NCBI RefSeq assembly: GCF_002159175.1
Contig: NZ_NFGZ01000003.1
Location: 153,551-217,550 of the forward strand
DNA length: 64,000 bases
From: Flavonifractor sp. An92
GTDB lineage: Bacteria > Bacillota > Clostridia > Oscillospirales > Oscillospiraceae
Direction: 5' to 3'
Part shown: piece by piece, positions 53,701-62,105 of the stretch
Layout: every line of letters starts with the position of its first letter
How positions within the stretch are numbered: the first letter of the stretch is position 1
Program-made: the position numbers and the translations under genes
The notes under the pieces: model-generated
What the model saw: the letters and a program-made list of their open reading frames with translations, nothing else
Told to the model about the DNA's origin: nothing
Database searches by the model: none

Positions 53701-54567
53701 CTACATCCTCCCTAATTTCTGAGTGACGATCTCGTAAAAGCTGCGGTTGGTCAGTCGGATGAGGTGGGTCTTGGTCTCGGCACGGCGGATCTGGAGCTGG
53801 TCGCCCCCCCGCAAGCGAAATGCCTTGCCACCGTCCACCGAGAGATAAGCGGTCTTGCGGGACAGGTCCTTCACCCGCACCGTCAGCGTCCGCTTGTGGT
53901 CCAGCACGAAGGAGCGGGCATTGATGATGGAGTGGGGACAGATGGGTGTGAGGATGATATTCTCGGCTGTAGGCTCCACGATGGGGCCGCCTGCCGACAT
54001 GGAGTAGGCGGTGGAGCCGGTGGGGGTGCTGATGATGACGCCGTCCCCCGAGTAGGAGGTGATGGGCACCCGGTCGCTGCGGACCTCCATCTCCACCACC
54101 CGGGCTACCGCCCCCTTGGTGATGACCGCGTCGTTGAGGGCCAGATCGGAGTAGATGGTCCGGCCCTCCCGCTTTACTGCCACGTCCAGCATCATGCGGG
54201 ACTCCACGCTGTACTTCCCCACCGCCAGCTTGGACAGCAGGGGCAGCTCGCTCTGCTCCACCTCGGCCATGAAGCCCACGCTGCCCAGATTCACCCCCAG
54301 AATGGGGATGCCGTAGGCGTTGGCGTCCTTGGCGGCGTGGAGAATGGTGCCGTCCCCGCCGAAGCACACCAGAACGTCGGTGTCGGGCAGCTCCTGCTCC
54401 ATGGAGGAGAGCTGGACGTGCTTGGGAAACTCAATATTGGTCCCCTCCACCGGGAAGGGCAGACAGATCCGGGTCTCCACCTGGGCGTTGTTCAGGATGC
54501 GCATGGCCGCCTGGGCCGTCTTTAACCCCTTATCGCGGTAGGGATTGGGACTAAGTACGATCTTCAC
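53701..54567 (-). CDS. nadK: NAD kinase
   Basis: NadK makes NADP from NAD and ATP. The 288-aa protein has the FGGDGTILHAAKD site near residue 75, GVNLGSVGFMAE, and the substrate site GDGVIISTPTGSTAYSMSAGGP. It begins with GTG and overlaps tlyA by 17 bp. Confidence 0.95.
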   Translation of the reverse strand: MKIVLSPNPYRDKGLKTAQAAMRILNNAQVETRICLPFPVEGTNIEFPKHVQLSSMEQELPDTDVLVCFGGDGTILHAAKDANAYGIPILGVNLGSVGFMAEVEQSELPLLSKLAVGKYSVESRMMLDVAVKREGRTIYSDLALNDAVITKGAVARVVEMEVRSDRVPITSYSGDGVIISTPTGSTAYSMSAGGPIVEPTAENIILTPICPHSIINARSFVLDHKRTLTVRVKDLSRKTAYLSVDGGKAFRLRGGDQLQIRRAETKTHLIRLTNRSFYEIVTQKLGRM

Positions 54568-55372
54568 GGGTACTCTCCTCCAATGTCCGGTGGGATTCCT
54601 CGACCAGCGCCTTCAGGTCGCCCGGCCAGCGCGCACCACGGCCCACCGCCAGGTGCCCCAGATATTCGATGTTCCCCTCCGGCCCTTTGATGGGTGAAAA
54701 GGTCATATCCTTTACCGTAAAATCCGCCTCGTCAGCGTGGTCCAGGAAGTGCTCCAGCACCTCCAGGTGGACCTTGGGGTCCCGCACCACGCCCTTTTTG
54801 CCTACCTTCTCCCGGCCGGCCTCAAACTGGGGCTTGACCAGGCAGACCACCTCGCCCTGGTCGGAGAGTACCCCCCGCAGGGCGGGCAGGATCAGACGCA
54901 GGGAGATGAAGGACACGTCCACCGAGGCGAAATCCAGCTCCTCAGGGATCTGCTCGTGGGTGAGATAGCGGGCGTTGGTGCGCTCCAGGGCCACCACCTT
55001 GGGGTCGCTGCGGATCTTCCAGTCCAGCTTGCCGTAGCCGGTGTCCACGGCATACACCTTAGCCGCGCCGTTTTGCAGCATGCAGTCGGAAAAACCTCCC
55101 GTGGAGGCCCCGATGTCGGCGCACACCTTGCCGGTCAGGTCGATGGGAAAGACCTGCATGGCCTTCTCCAGCTTCAGCCCGCCCCGGCTCACATAGGGGA
55201 TGGCCTTGCCGCGGACCTCGATGGCGGCGTCCTCCGCCACGGCGAAGCCCGCCTTGTCCACCCGCTGGCCGTTGACGAACACCAGCCCGCTCATAATGGT
55301 GGCCTGAGCCTTCTGCCGGCTCTCAAAATATCCCTGCTCCGTCAGCAGCACATCCAGCCGCTTTTTCGCCAT
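54551..55372 (-). CDS. tlyA: TlyA-family rRNA (2'-O)-methyltransferase
   Basis: TlyA homologs 2'-O-methylate cytidines of rRNA. The 273-aa protein has an S4 domain (MAKKRLDVLLTEQGYFESR) and a FtsJ-like SAM domain with VCADIGASTGGFSDCML and AVDTGYGKLDWKI. It overlaps the end of dxs by 50 bp, a long but in this cluster believable overlap. Confidence 0.93.
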   Translation of the reverse strand: MAKKRLDVLLTEQGYFESRQKAQATIMSGLVFVNGQRVDKAGFAVAEDAAIEVRGKAIPYVSRGGLKLEKAMQVFPIDLTGKVCADIGASTGGFSDCMLQNGAAKVYAVDTGYGKLDWKIRSDPKVVALERTNARYLTHEQIPEELDFASVDVSFISLRLILPALRGVLSDQGEVVCLVKPQFEAGREKVGKKGVVRDPKVHLEVLEHFLDHADEADFTVKDMTFSPIKGPEGNIEYLGHLAVGRGARWPGDLKALVEESHRTLEESTREDRT

Positions 55373-57206
55373 GGCGCAGGACCTCCTCTACTCGTTTGAT
55401 GAGATGCCCGGCATCCAGCCCGCACAGGGCCAGCAGCTCTTCCGCCGAGCCGTGGGGAACATACCGCTCCCCCAGATTGCAAAGGGTCAGGCTCTTCAGC
55501 GCCACCCCGGCGGTGAGCAGCCGCGCCCCCAGGCGCTCTCCCACACAGCCGGACGCGGCACACTCCTCGGCCACCAACAGATGGCCGGTCTTTTGCACCG
55601 AGCGGGCCACCTCGCCCCAGTCCAGGGGGGTCAGGCGTCCCAGCTTAACCACTTCCGCCGAAATGCCCCGGGCTTCCAGCACCTGAGCGGCTTTCAGCAG
55701 CTGATTGATGAGCAGTCCGTAGCCCACCAGCGTGATGTCCCGGCCGGGTCGGAGCACCGCCGCGGTGAGACCCGCGTCGTCCTTGTAGTCCCCTTCCCCG
55801 CCGCGGGGATAGCGCACCGCCACAGGGCCGGTGCACCCGCTCACCGCGTGGCGCAGCATGGTGCGCAGCTCGGCAAAGCTGGCGGGGCTGTATACCGTCA
55901 TGCCGGGGACCGTGTTCAGAAAGGCCACGTCGAAGGCCCCGTGGTGGGTCTCGCCGTCGGCCCCCACCAGACCCGCGCGGTCCACCCCCAGCACCACATG
56001 GAGCCCCTGAATGCCCACGTCGTGGAGGAGCATGTCGTAGCCCCGCTGGAGGAAGGTGGAGTAGACGGCAAACACCGGGGTCATCCCCTGCTTGGCCATG
56101 CCCGCCGCCAGCGAGACGGCGTGGCCCTCGGCGATGCCCACGTCAAAGGAGCGCTCCGGGGAGGTCTCAAAAAAGCCGCTCAGGCCGGTACCGGGGGCCA
56201 TGGCCGCCGTGATGGCGCAGACTCTGGGGTCCTCCCCCGCCAGCTCACACATGGTCTCTCCAAAGACCTTGGAGAAATCGGTGCCCGACGGGCGCACCGG
56301 CGCGCCGGTCTCCACACAAAAGCGGCTCACGCCGTGGAACTTGTCCGGGTTCCGCTCGGCAGGGGCATAGCCCTTGCCCTTGACGGTGCGGATGTGGAGC
56401 AGCACCGGGCACGAAAGGTCCCGGGCGTAGCGCAGGAGCTTGGTGAGCCGCTTGACGTCGTGGCCGTCCACCGGTCCCAGGTAGGTGAAGCCCATGTCCT
56501 CAAAGAAGCTGCACGGCAGCAGGGTCCCCTTGATGCCGCTTTTCAGCTTGTGAGTGACCCGGTAGATATGCCGTCCCCCGGGCAGGACCTTCATGGCCTT
56601 CCGGTAGCCCTGCTTGAAGTGAAGATACTGGGGCTTTAAGCGCTGGCGGGCCAGAAGCTCCGCCACGCCGCCCACATTTTTGGTGATGGACATGCCGTTG
56701 TCGTTGAGAATGACGATGAGGGGCTCACCGCTGCCCCCCGCGTCGGAAAGGCCCTCATAGGCCAGGCCGCCCGTGAGGGCGCCGTCCCCGATGAGAGCCA
56801 GAACGTGGTAGTCCTCTCCCAGCCGGGTACGGGCGCGGGCCATGCCCACCGCCACCGACACCGAGTCGGAGGCGTGGCCGGCGATAAAGGCGTCGTGGAC
56901 GCTCTCCGCCGGCTTGGGGAAGCCCGCCAGTCCGCCGAAGGTGCGCAGGGTATCCATGCGCCCGCCCCGGCCGGTGAGCATTTTATGGATATAGCACTGA
57001 TGTCCCACGTCGAACACCAGCCGGTCCCGGCTGGTGTCAAAGACCCGGTGGATGGCCACCGTGATCTCCACCGCGCCCAGATTGGAGGCCAGATGCCCCC
57101 CGGTACGGGAGACCGACTGGATGAGCTCGGCCCGCAGCCGGGCGCACAGCGCCTCGGCCTCCTGGTCGGTGATGGAACTCAGGTCAAAGCATTCCTCCGT
57201 AATGAT
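55323..57206 (-). CDS. dxs: 1-deoxy-D-xylulose-5-phosphate synthase (non-canonical start)
   Basis: Dxs is the first MEP-pathway enzyme and uses thiamine diphosphate. The protein has the ThDP motif GDGALTGG, the NDNGMSITKNVGG region, the GHQCYIHKMLTGR and FIAGHASDSVSVAVGMA N-terminal half, and the transketolase C-terminal half (YPRGG, GYGLLINQLLKA). The N-terminal homology (LCARLRAELIQSVSRTGGHLASNLGAVEI) extends upstream of any ATG, GTG or TTG. The first possible standard codon, GTG at 57071, would cut off about 45 residues. A clear GGAGG (57218-57214) lies seven bases before ATC (57206) and ATT (57203), so one of these rare codons is the probable start; the length then is about 627 aa, normal for Dxs. 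Confidence 0.85.
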   Translation of the reverse strand: MITEECFDLSSITDQEAEALCARLRAELIQSVSRTGGHLASNLGAVEITVAIHRVFDTSRDRLVFDVGHQCYIHKMLTGRGGRMDTLRTFGGLAGFPKPAESVHDAFIAGHASDSVSVAVGMARARTRLGEDYHVLALIGDGALTGGLAYEGLSDAGGSGEPLIVILNDNGMSITKNVGGVAELLARQRLKPQYLHFKQGYRKAMKVLPGGRHIYRVTHKLKSGIKGTLLPCSFFEDMGFTYLGPVDGHDVKRLTKLLRYARDLSCPVLLHIRTVKGKGYAPAERNPDKFHGVSRFCVETGAPVRPSGTDFSKVFGETMCELAGEDPRVCAITAAMAPGTGLSGFFETSPERSFDVGIAEGHAVSLAAGMAKQGMTPVFAVYSTFLQRGYDMLLHDVGIQGLHVVLGVDRAGLVGADGETHHGAFDVAFLNTVPGMTVYSPASFAELRTMLRHAVSGCTGPVAVRYPRGGEGDYKDDAGLTAAVLRPGRDITLVGYGLLINQLLKAAQVLEARGISAEVVKLGRLTPLDWGEVARSVQKTGHLLVAEECAASGCVGERLGARLLTAGVALKSLTLCNLGERYVPHGSAEELLALCGLDAGHLIKRVEEVLRHGEKAAGCAADGAGIF

Positions 57207-57233
57207 ACTACCGCCTCCAAAATGGTTCCGGGC

Positions 57234-57695
57234 TCAGCCCCAGATGAACATACCGGCGGTCCCGACCGCCACGCCCAGCAGGCCGCCCATGAGCACCTGG
57301 AAGGGAGTGTGGCCCAGCAGCTCCTTGAGCTCCTTGCTGAAAAAGGCCGGGCGCATCTCCTGCCAGTGCTCCATCATGTAGTTGAGGATCTTGGCCATCT
57401 CGCCCGCCGCGCGGCGGACGTTGGACGCGTCGTACATGACCACGATGGCCACCACCGCCGCAATGGCGAAGCTCACCGAGCCGAAGCCCTGCATGATCCC
57501 CACCGACGTGGCGCAGGCGCAGACGAATGCCGAGTGGGAACTGGGCATGCCGCCGCTGGAGAGGATGTGCCGCCAGTCCCAGCGGTGCTTGGTGATGAGG
57601 ACCAAGAGCACCTTCAGCACCTGGGCACAGGCCCAGGCCAGAATGGACAGGTTGAGGATCAGGTTCCCTGTCAGAACCTCGCTGACGTTTTTCAT
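57234..57695 (-). CDS. Divergent PAP2-family membrane protein (YuiD-like)
   Basis: The 153-aa membrane protein has the divergent PAP2 (DUF212) pattern: SSGGMPSSHSAFVCACATSVG with the acid-phosphatase-like Ser-His pair, and MYDASNVRRAAGEMAK. The family's substrate is unknown. It stands between ispA and dxs; a polyprenyl-phosphate substrate is possible because of this context, but is only a guess. Confidence 0.88.
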   Translation of the reverse strand: MKNVSEVLTGNLILNLSILAWACAQVLKVLLVLITKHRWDWRHILSSGGMPSSHSAFVCACATSVGIMQGFGSVSFAIAAVVAIVVMYDASNVRRAAGEMAKILNYMMEHWQEMRPAFFSKELKELLGHTPFQVLMGGLLGVAVGTAGMFIWG

Positions 57696-57705
57696 GGCCG
57701 CCTCG

Positions 57706-58587
57706 CTAGTTCTTGCGGGCCACCAGCTCCCCTGCCAGCCAGCAGAGGAACCCGGAGGCCTCGCCGAAGGGGGCCAGCGCCTGCTGGGCCTCCGCCGTCA
57801 GCTCCTCCACCAGCCCCTGACAGCGCTCCAGGCCCTTCAGGGTGACAAAGGTGGTCTTTTCGTTCTCCGCGTCGGAGCCGATGGGCTTGCCCAGGGTCTG
57901 CTCGTCTCCCTCCACGTCCAGCATGTCATCCCGGATCTGGAAGGCCAGGCCCAGCTTCTGGGCGTAGCGGCGCACTGCCGCCCGCTCCTCCTCGCCGCCG
58001 CCGGCCAGGATGCAGCCCATCTCCACCGCCGCGGCGATGAGGGCGCCGGTCTTGAGGCGCTGCAGCTCCTCCACGTCGGACAGGGACAGGGCGTGGCCCT
58101 CTCCCGCCATATCCAGCGCCTGACCGCCCACCATGCCGCGGGCGCCGGCGGCCTTGCCCAGGCAGGCGGCCGCGGCCACCACCCGCTCCGGCGGGAAGGG
58201 CCCGCCGTGCTCCAGCATGGTCTCAAAGGCGGCGGTCAGCAGGGCGTCGCCGGCCAGGATGGCCGTGGCCTCCCCGTAGACCTTGTGGTTGGTGGGGCGG
58301 CCCCGGCGCAGGTCGTCGTTGTCCATGGCCGGCAGGTCGTCGTGGATGAGGGAGTAGGTGTGCAGCATCTCCACCGCGCAGGCAAAGGGCAGCGCCCCCT
58401 CCACATCTCCGCCGCACATGCGGCAGGTCTCCAGCAGCAGCACCGGCCGCAGCCGCTTGCCGCCCGCCAGAAGGCTGTACCGCATAGCGTCGTACAGATC
58501 CGCATGGGGGTCCCGGTCCGAGAAGCACTCCCGCAGCCAGGCCTCCGCCTGCTGGGTGTCCTGGCGCAGCTGCTCGTGATAATTCAT
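57706..58587 (-). CDS. ispA: Polyprenyl (farnesyl) diphosphate synthase
   Basis: The enzyme extends dimethylallyl diphosphate with isopentenyl units. The 293-aa protein has both Asp-rich motifs: IHDDLPAMDNDDLRRGRPT (FARM) and QIRDDMLDVEGD (SARM), with GGKRLRPVLL before them, as in FPP/GGPP synthases of Firmicutes. The start overlaps xseB by four bases. Confidence 0.95.
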   Translation of the reverse strand: MNYHEQLRQDTQQAEAWLRECFSDRDPHADLYDAMRYSLLAGGKRLRPVLLLETCRMCGGDVEGALPFACAVEMLHTYSLIHDDLPAMDNDDLRRGRPTNHKVYGEATAILAGDALLTAAFETMLEHGGPFPPERVVAAAACLGKAAGARGMVGGQALDMAGEGHALSLSDVEELQRLKTGALIAAAVEMGCILAGGGEEERAAVRRYAQKLGLAFQIRDDMLDVEGDEQTLGKPIGSDAENEKTTFVTLKGLERCQGLVEELTAEAQQALAPFGEASGFLCWLAGELVARKN

Positions 58588-58817
58588 TCGGCTCCCTCCC
58601 CGTCAAATGCCTGCTCCACCGGCGTGCCGTCAGGGGCGGCGGTCAGCTTGCGGACCTTCTGCTCCGCCCGGTCCAGCAGGGTGGTACAGGTTTTCATGAG
58701 ACCGGTCCCCTCCTCAAAGAGGGCCATGGCCTCCTCCAAAGGCGCGTCTCCCCGCTCCAGAAGGCGAACGATCTCCTCCAGGCGCTGGGCAGACTCCTCA
58801 AAGCTCCGTTTCTTCAT
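58584..58817 (-). CDS. xseB: Exodeoxyribonuclease VII small subunit
   Basis: The 77-aa helical protein (MKKRSFEESAQRLEEIVRLL, then GDAPLEEAMALFEEGTGLMK) is the XseB subunit. It overlaps xseA by 20 bp and ispA by four, so expression is coupled. Confidence 0.95.
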   Translation of the reverse strand: MKKRSFEESAQRLEEIVRLLERGDAPLEEAMALFEEGTGLMKTCTTLLDRAEQKVRKLTAAPDGTPVEQAFDGEGAE

Positions 58818-60036
58818 GGTTTGCTCCTTCTGTCTGGTTTACGCCCTCCACGGTGCAGCGGAGGGTCCCGTCCCGCAGACGCAGGTCCAGTTTCTCACCG
58901 GGGACGGCCTGCTCCACCGAGCGGACCACGGTACCCGCCCCGTCGTAGGCGATGGCGTAGCCCCGGCCCAGCACCTTCAGCGGGCTCATGGCGTCCAGCG
59001 CGGCGGAGAGCCGCCCCAGACGCTCCCGCTGAGCGGAGAGGGTCCCCTTCAGGCCATTTGCCAGGCGCTCCCGCTGGTAGTCCAGCAGCACCCGCCGGTC
59101 CTGGATGGGGGCCATGGGGTCGCTGAGCACCCGGCGCTCGGCCAGGCGCTCCACCCGGGTGCGCTCCCGCTCCAGACGGCGGGACATGGCGCCGGTGAGG
59201 CGCTCCTCCAGCCCGGTCAGAGCGGCGCGCAGCTCGGCCTGGTCGGGTACCGCCAACTCGGCGGCATTGGAGGGGGTGGCCGCCCGCAGGTCGGCCACAA
59301 AGTCCGAGATGGTCACATCGGGCTCGTGCCCCACCGCCGAGATCACCGGGATGGGACAGGCATAGATGGCCCGGGCCACCTGCTCGTCGTTGAAGCACCA
59401 CAGGTCCTCCATGGACCCGCCGCCCCGGCCGGTGATGATGAGGTCGGCCACGGCGTGCTCCCCCGCCCAGCGCAGGGCGGCGGAGATCTCGCCGGGGGCC
59501 TCTGCCCCCTGGACCCGCACCGGCAGAATGACAACTTCCGCCAGAGGCCAGCGGGCTTTCAGAATGCGCAGCATATCCCGCACCGCCGCCCCGGCCGGGG
59601 AGGTGATGAGGGCAATTTTCTGGGGATAGCGCGGAATGGGCTTCTTATGGGCCGGGTCGAAGAGGCCTTCCCCATACAGCTTGGCCTTGAGCTGTTCAAA
59701 GGCCACATGCAGGTCTCCCACCCCATCGGGGGTGAGGCGGCTGCAATAGAGCTGATACTGCCCGTCCCGGGGAAAGACGGTGAGCCGCCCGAAAGCAATC
59801 ACGGTCATGCCATTTTCCGGCTGGAAGCGGAGAAATTCCGCCTCCCGGCGGAAGAGGACGCAGCGGATGGCGCCCTCGCTGTCTTTCAGGGAAAAATAGT
59901 GGTGGCCGGAAGGGTAGCGCTTATAGTTGGAGATCTCCCCCCGGACGAAGAGCCCGGAGAGGCGCTGGTCCCCGTCCAGCAGGCTCTTTACATAGCGGTT
60001 GACCTGGCTGACGGTGTAGACGGTGTTCCCGCTCAT
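58798..60036 (-). CDS. xseA: Exodeoxyribonuclease VII large subunit
   Basis: XseA with XseB degrades single-stranded DNA. The 412-aa protein has an N-terminal OB-fold (VRGEISNYKRYPSGHHYFSLKD region), then the catalytic domain with ITSPAGAAVRDML and GRGGGSMEDLWCFNDE, and a coiled C-terminus. The start ATG at 60036 overlaps the TsaD-paralog stop (ATGA). Confidence 0.96.
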   Translation of the reverse strand: MSGNTVYTVSQVNRYVKSLLDGDQRLSGLFVRGEISNYKRYPSGHHYFSLKDSEGAIRCVLFRREAEFLRFQPENGMTVIAFGRLTVFPRDGQYQLYCSRLTPDGVGDLHVAFEQLKAKLYGEGLFDPAHKKPIPRYPQKIALITSPAGAAVRDMLRILKARWPLAEVVILPVRVQGAEAPGEISAALRWAGEHAVADLIITGRGGGSMEDLWCFNDEQVARAIYACPIPVISAVGHEPDVTISDFVADLRAATPSNAAELAVPDQAELRAALTGLEERLTGAMSRRLERERTRVERLAERRVLSDPMAPIQDRRVLLDYQRERLANGLKGTLSAQRERLGRLSAALDAMSPLKVLGRGYAIAYDGAGTVVRSVEQAVPGEKLDLRLRDGTLRCTVEGVNQTEGANHEETEL

Positions 60037-60974
60037 TCCGCCCCCTCCTCCGCAAAGCGGCTGGCCAGGATGGCCACGCCCATGGCGTTGTCGGTGGAGT
60101 AGCAGGGCTGGGCGAAGCGGGCTCCGCAAGAAGTCTCCATCACCTGCCGCAGGCGGGAGTTGGAGGCCACGCCGCCGGAGCACAGCACCGGAAGGCCGGG
60201 CCACTCTTTGAGGGCGGCCAGAGTGGTGCGGCGCACCACGTCAGAGATGGTGTTGAGGACGAAGGCGGCGATGTCCGCCGGAGCCTCACCCTTCTCGGCG
60301 CGTGCCTTCACCTGGTTCTCCACGCCGGAGAGCGAGAAGGTCAGGTCTTTCAGTTTCACGGGGAAGCGCTCCCCCTTGGGCTGCTCCGCCGCCAGGGCGT
60401 CCAGGGCCTTCCCCGCCGGGAACTGGAGCCCCAGCAGCACACCGGTGCGGTCGATGAGCTGCCCGGCGGAGATGTCGCTGGTGCCGCCCACCTTCTCGCA
60501 GCGGACGTTTTTTCCCTCCGGCTCCACCTTCAAAAGCTCAGTGGTGCCGCCGGACAGATGCCAGGCCAGCAGGGGCTTGTCCAGCAGGCCCAGGTCCCCG
60601 GCGGACCAGGCCGCCGCGGCGATGTGGCCCTGCTGGTGGGACACGGCGTAGAAGGGCACGCCCAGCACGTCCGCAATGGCCCGCCCCTGGCCCTCGCCTG
60701 CCAGGAAGCAGGGCATGTAGGAGCCCTCCACCGCCCGGGGCCGGGTGGAGGCCGCCACGGCGGTGATGCCTTGCAGCACCCCCTCCTCCCTTAAGGCGGA
60801 GATGAGGCCGGGCAGGCGCTTGACGTGCTGGAACAGGGCGTCGCTCTGCCGCAGGCCCAGGGTCCCGGCGGGCACGTCCAGAAGGCGGGAGCGGTTCACT
60901 CCCGCGGTGCCGTCAAAGACTGCGGCGGAGGTGGTGTAGTTGCTGGTGTCCAGCCCCAGGCAAGTCCTGCTCAT
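60033..60974 (-). CDS. TsaD/Kae1-like M22 family protein (paralog)
   Basis: The 313-aa protein has the ASKHA/Kae1 fold: LGLDTSNYTTSAAVFDG at the start, the HxxGH iron-binding motif in SHQQGHIAAAA, LSGGTTELLKV, and GGVASNSRLRQVM at the end. True TsaD makes t6A37 in tRNA with TsaB/E/C. The position between nusB and xseA and divergent length point to a paralog common in Clostridia, with no known function. A second, canonical tsaD would be expected elsewhere in the genome. Confidence 0.85.
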   Translation of the reverse strand: MSRTCLGLDTSNYTTSAAVFDGTAGVNRSRLLDVPAGTLGLRQSDALFQHVKRLPGLISALREEGVLQGITAVAASTRPRAVEGSYMPCFLAGEGQGRAIADVLGVPFYAVSHQQGHIAAAAWSAGDLGLLDKPLLAWHLSGGTTELLKVEPEGKNVRCEKVGGTSDISAGQLIDRTGVLLGLQFPAGKALDALAAEQPKGERFPVKLKDLTFSLSGVENQVKARAEKGEAPADIAAFVLNTISDVVRRTTLAALKEWPGLPVLCSGGVASNSRLRQVMETSCGARFAQPCYSTDNAMGVAILASRFAEEGAE

Positions 60975-61450
60975 GCCTGGCCGTCCGTTCCCGCGGCGCG
61001 GTCGGGGATGTGCTCCTCCCGGACGAAGGTGCCCAGGATGCCGTTGAGGAAGGCCACCGTCTTGGGGTCCTCGTAGTGCTTGGCCAGCTGCACCGCCTCG
61101 TTGATGGCGGCGGCGTTGGGGATGTCCTGCATGTACAGGATCTCATACATGGCCACCCGCAGGATGGAAATGGCCACCCGGGGAATGCGGGAAAACTTCC
61201 AGCCGATGGCATACTTGGAGATGTACTCGTCCAGCTCGGGACAGTGGTCATAGACCCCCTTCACCAGGGCGCGGATATAGGCGGTCTGCTTCTCGTCGGG
61301 GAATTCGGCGTACAGCGGCTCCTCCTCCCCGATCTGGCGAAAGACCGCGGGGGTCAGCATGGCGTCCAGCAACGTGTCGGCGCTCTCATCGGAAAAGCCC
61401 AGCTCAAAGGTGAAATGTACGGCGATCTCCCGGGCACTGGTTCGTGTCAT
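60971..61450 (-). CDS. nusB: Transcription antitermination factor NusB
   Basis: NusB binds boxA with NusE (S10) for rRNA transcription antitermination. The 159-aa helical protein begins MTRTSAREIAVHFTFELGF and has PRVAISILRVAMYEILYM and the C-terminal FLNGILGTFVREE. The start at 61450 has GGGAGGAATACC upstream. It overlaps the TsaD-like gene by four bases. Confidence 0.93.
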   Translation of the reverse strand: MTRTSAREIAVHFTFELGFSDESADTLLDAMLTPAVFRQIGEEEPLYAEFPDEKQTAYIRALVKGVYDHCPELDEYISKYAIGWKFSRIPRVAISILRVAMYEILYMQDIPNAAAINEAVQLAKHYEDPKTVAFLNGILGTFVREEHIPDRAAGTDGQA

Positions 61451-61507
61451 TGGTATTCCTCCCAAATCCGGGCTTGAGCCCGGTCTCTGTACTGCTCTAA
61501 TATCCAT

Positions 61508-61513
61508 ATTATA
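61508..61513 (-). promoter_or_regulatory. Likely -10 element before nusB
   Basis: The minus strand has a perfect TATAAT about 60 bp before the nusB start; the -35 is weak. The leader contains a palindrome (61468-61483). Confidence 0.45.
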
Positions 61514-61562
61514 CACAGGAGTATACAAAAAAGAAACCCCCAGTTTTGAAACTTCGGGGAAA

Positions 61563-61598
61563 ATAAAAAAGGAGGGCGGAGCCTCCGCTCCGCCCTCC
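61563..61598 (-). terminator. Terminator after asp23
   Basis: An 11-bp stem (61571-61581 with 61588-61598) is followed by TTTTTTA on the minus strand. Confidence 0.88.
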
Positions 61599-61616
61599 GT
61601 TTCGGGCCGCAGAAAA

Positions 61617-62000
61617 TCAGTTGGTCTTGGCCTCCCGGTCGAAGGTCACGCCGGCCACATTGACGTTGACGCACTCCACATCCAGGCCGCTGGTGTTGCT
61701 GATGGCGTTGTAGACCGCCTCCTGCACGGCGCCGGCCACCTCAGGGATGGTGAAGCCGTACTTGATGAGGATGGAGACCTCCACATGGACGCTCTGCTCC
61801 ACCACGTTGATATGGACGCCCTTGGAAAGATTCTTCTTCCCCAGCAGCTCCGCCAGGTCAGAGCCCAGATTGGGGGCCAGGCTGCCCACGCCCTCCACCT
61901 CCAGCGCGGCGGCGGCGGCGATGACGGCCAGGACGTCCTCCGATATATGGATATTTCCCAGCTCGTCGGGACGGGAAACGTACTCTCTAGCATCGGGCAT
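61617..62000 (-). CDS. Asp23/Gls24 family envelope stress protein
   Basis: The 127-aa protein has the family core NIHISEDVLAVIAAAAALEVEGVGS and a C-terminal VNVNVAGVTFD. These proteins associate with the membrane or envelope stress, without known enzyme activity; in Firmicutes one copy (YqhY-like) lies between accBC/spoIIIA and nusB and is linked to acetyl-CoA carboxylase control. Here it is between spoIIIAH and nusB, the YqhY position. It has its own promoter (62052-62080). Confidence 0.92.
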   Translation of the reverse strand: MPDAREYVSRPDELGNIHISEDVLAVIAAAAALEVEGVGSLAPNLGSDLAELLGKKNLSKGVHINVVEQSVHVEVSILIKYGFTIPEVAGAVQEAVYNAISNTSGLDVECVNVNVAGVTFDREAKTN

Positions 62001-62051
62001 TGCGCTTCACGCTCCTTTGTTCTCTTAGGCGAAATCCATTCGCTGCTTTTT

Positions 62052-62080
62052 ATTGTACCACACCGGCGGGGAAATACCAA
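62052..62080 (-). promoter_or_regulatory. Promoter of the asp23/yqhY gene
   Basis: TTGGTA (62080-62075), 17-bp spacer, TACAAT (62057-62052) on the minus strand. Confidence 0.7.
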
Positions 62081-62105
62081 CAGATTTTTTCTGCACCGCG
62101 TGAAT

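Noticed and set aside
55323..57206. dxs as a 5'-truncated pseudogene
   Set aside because: The Shine-Dalgarno, the in-frame N-terminal homology and the complete catalytic motifs argue for a working gene with a rare start codon.
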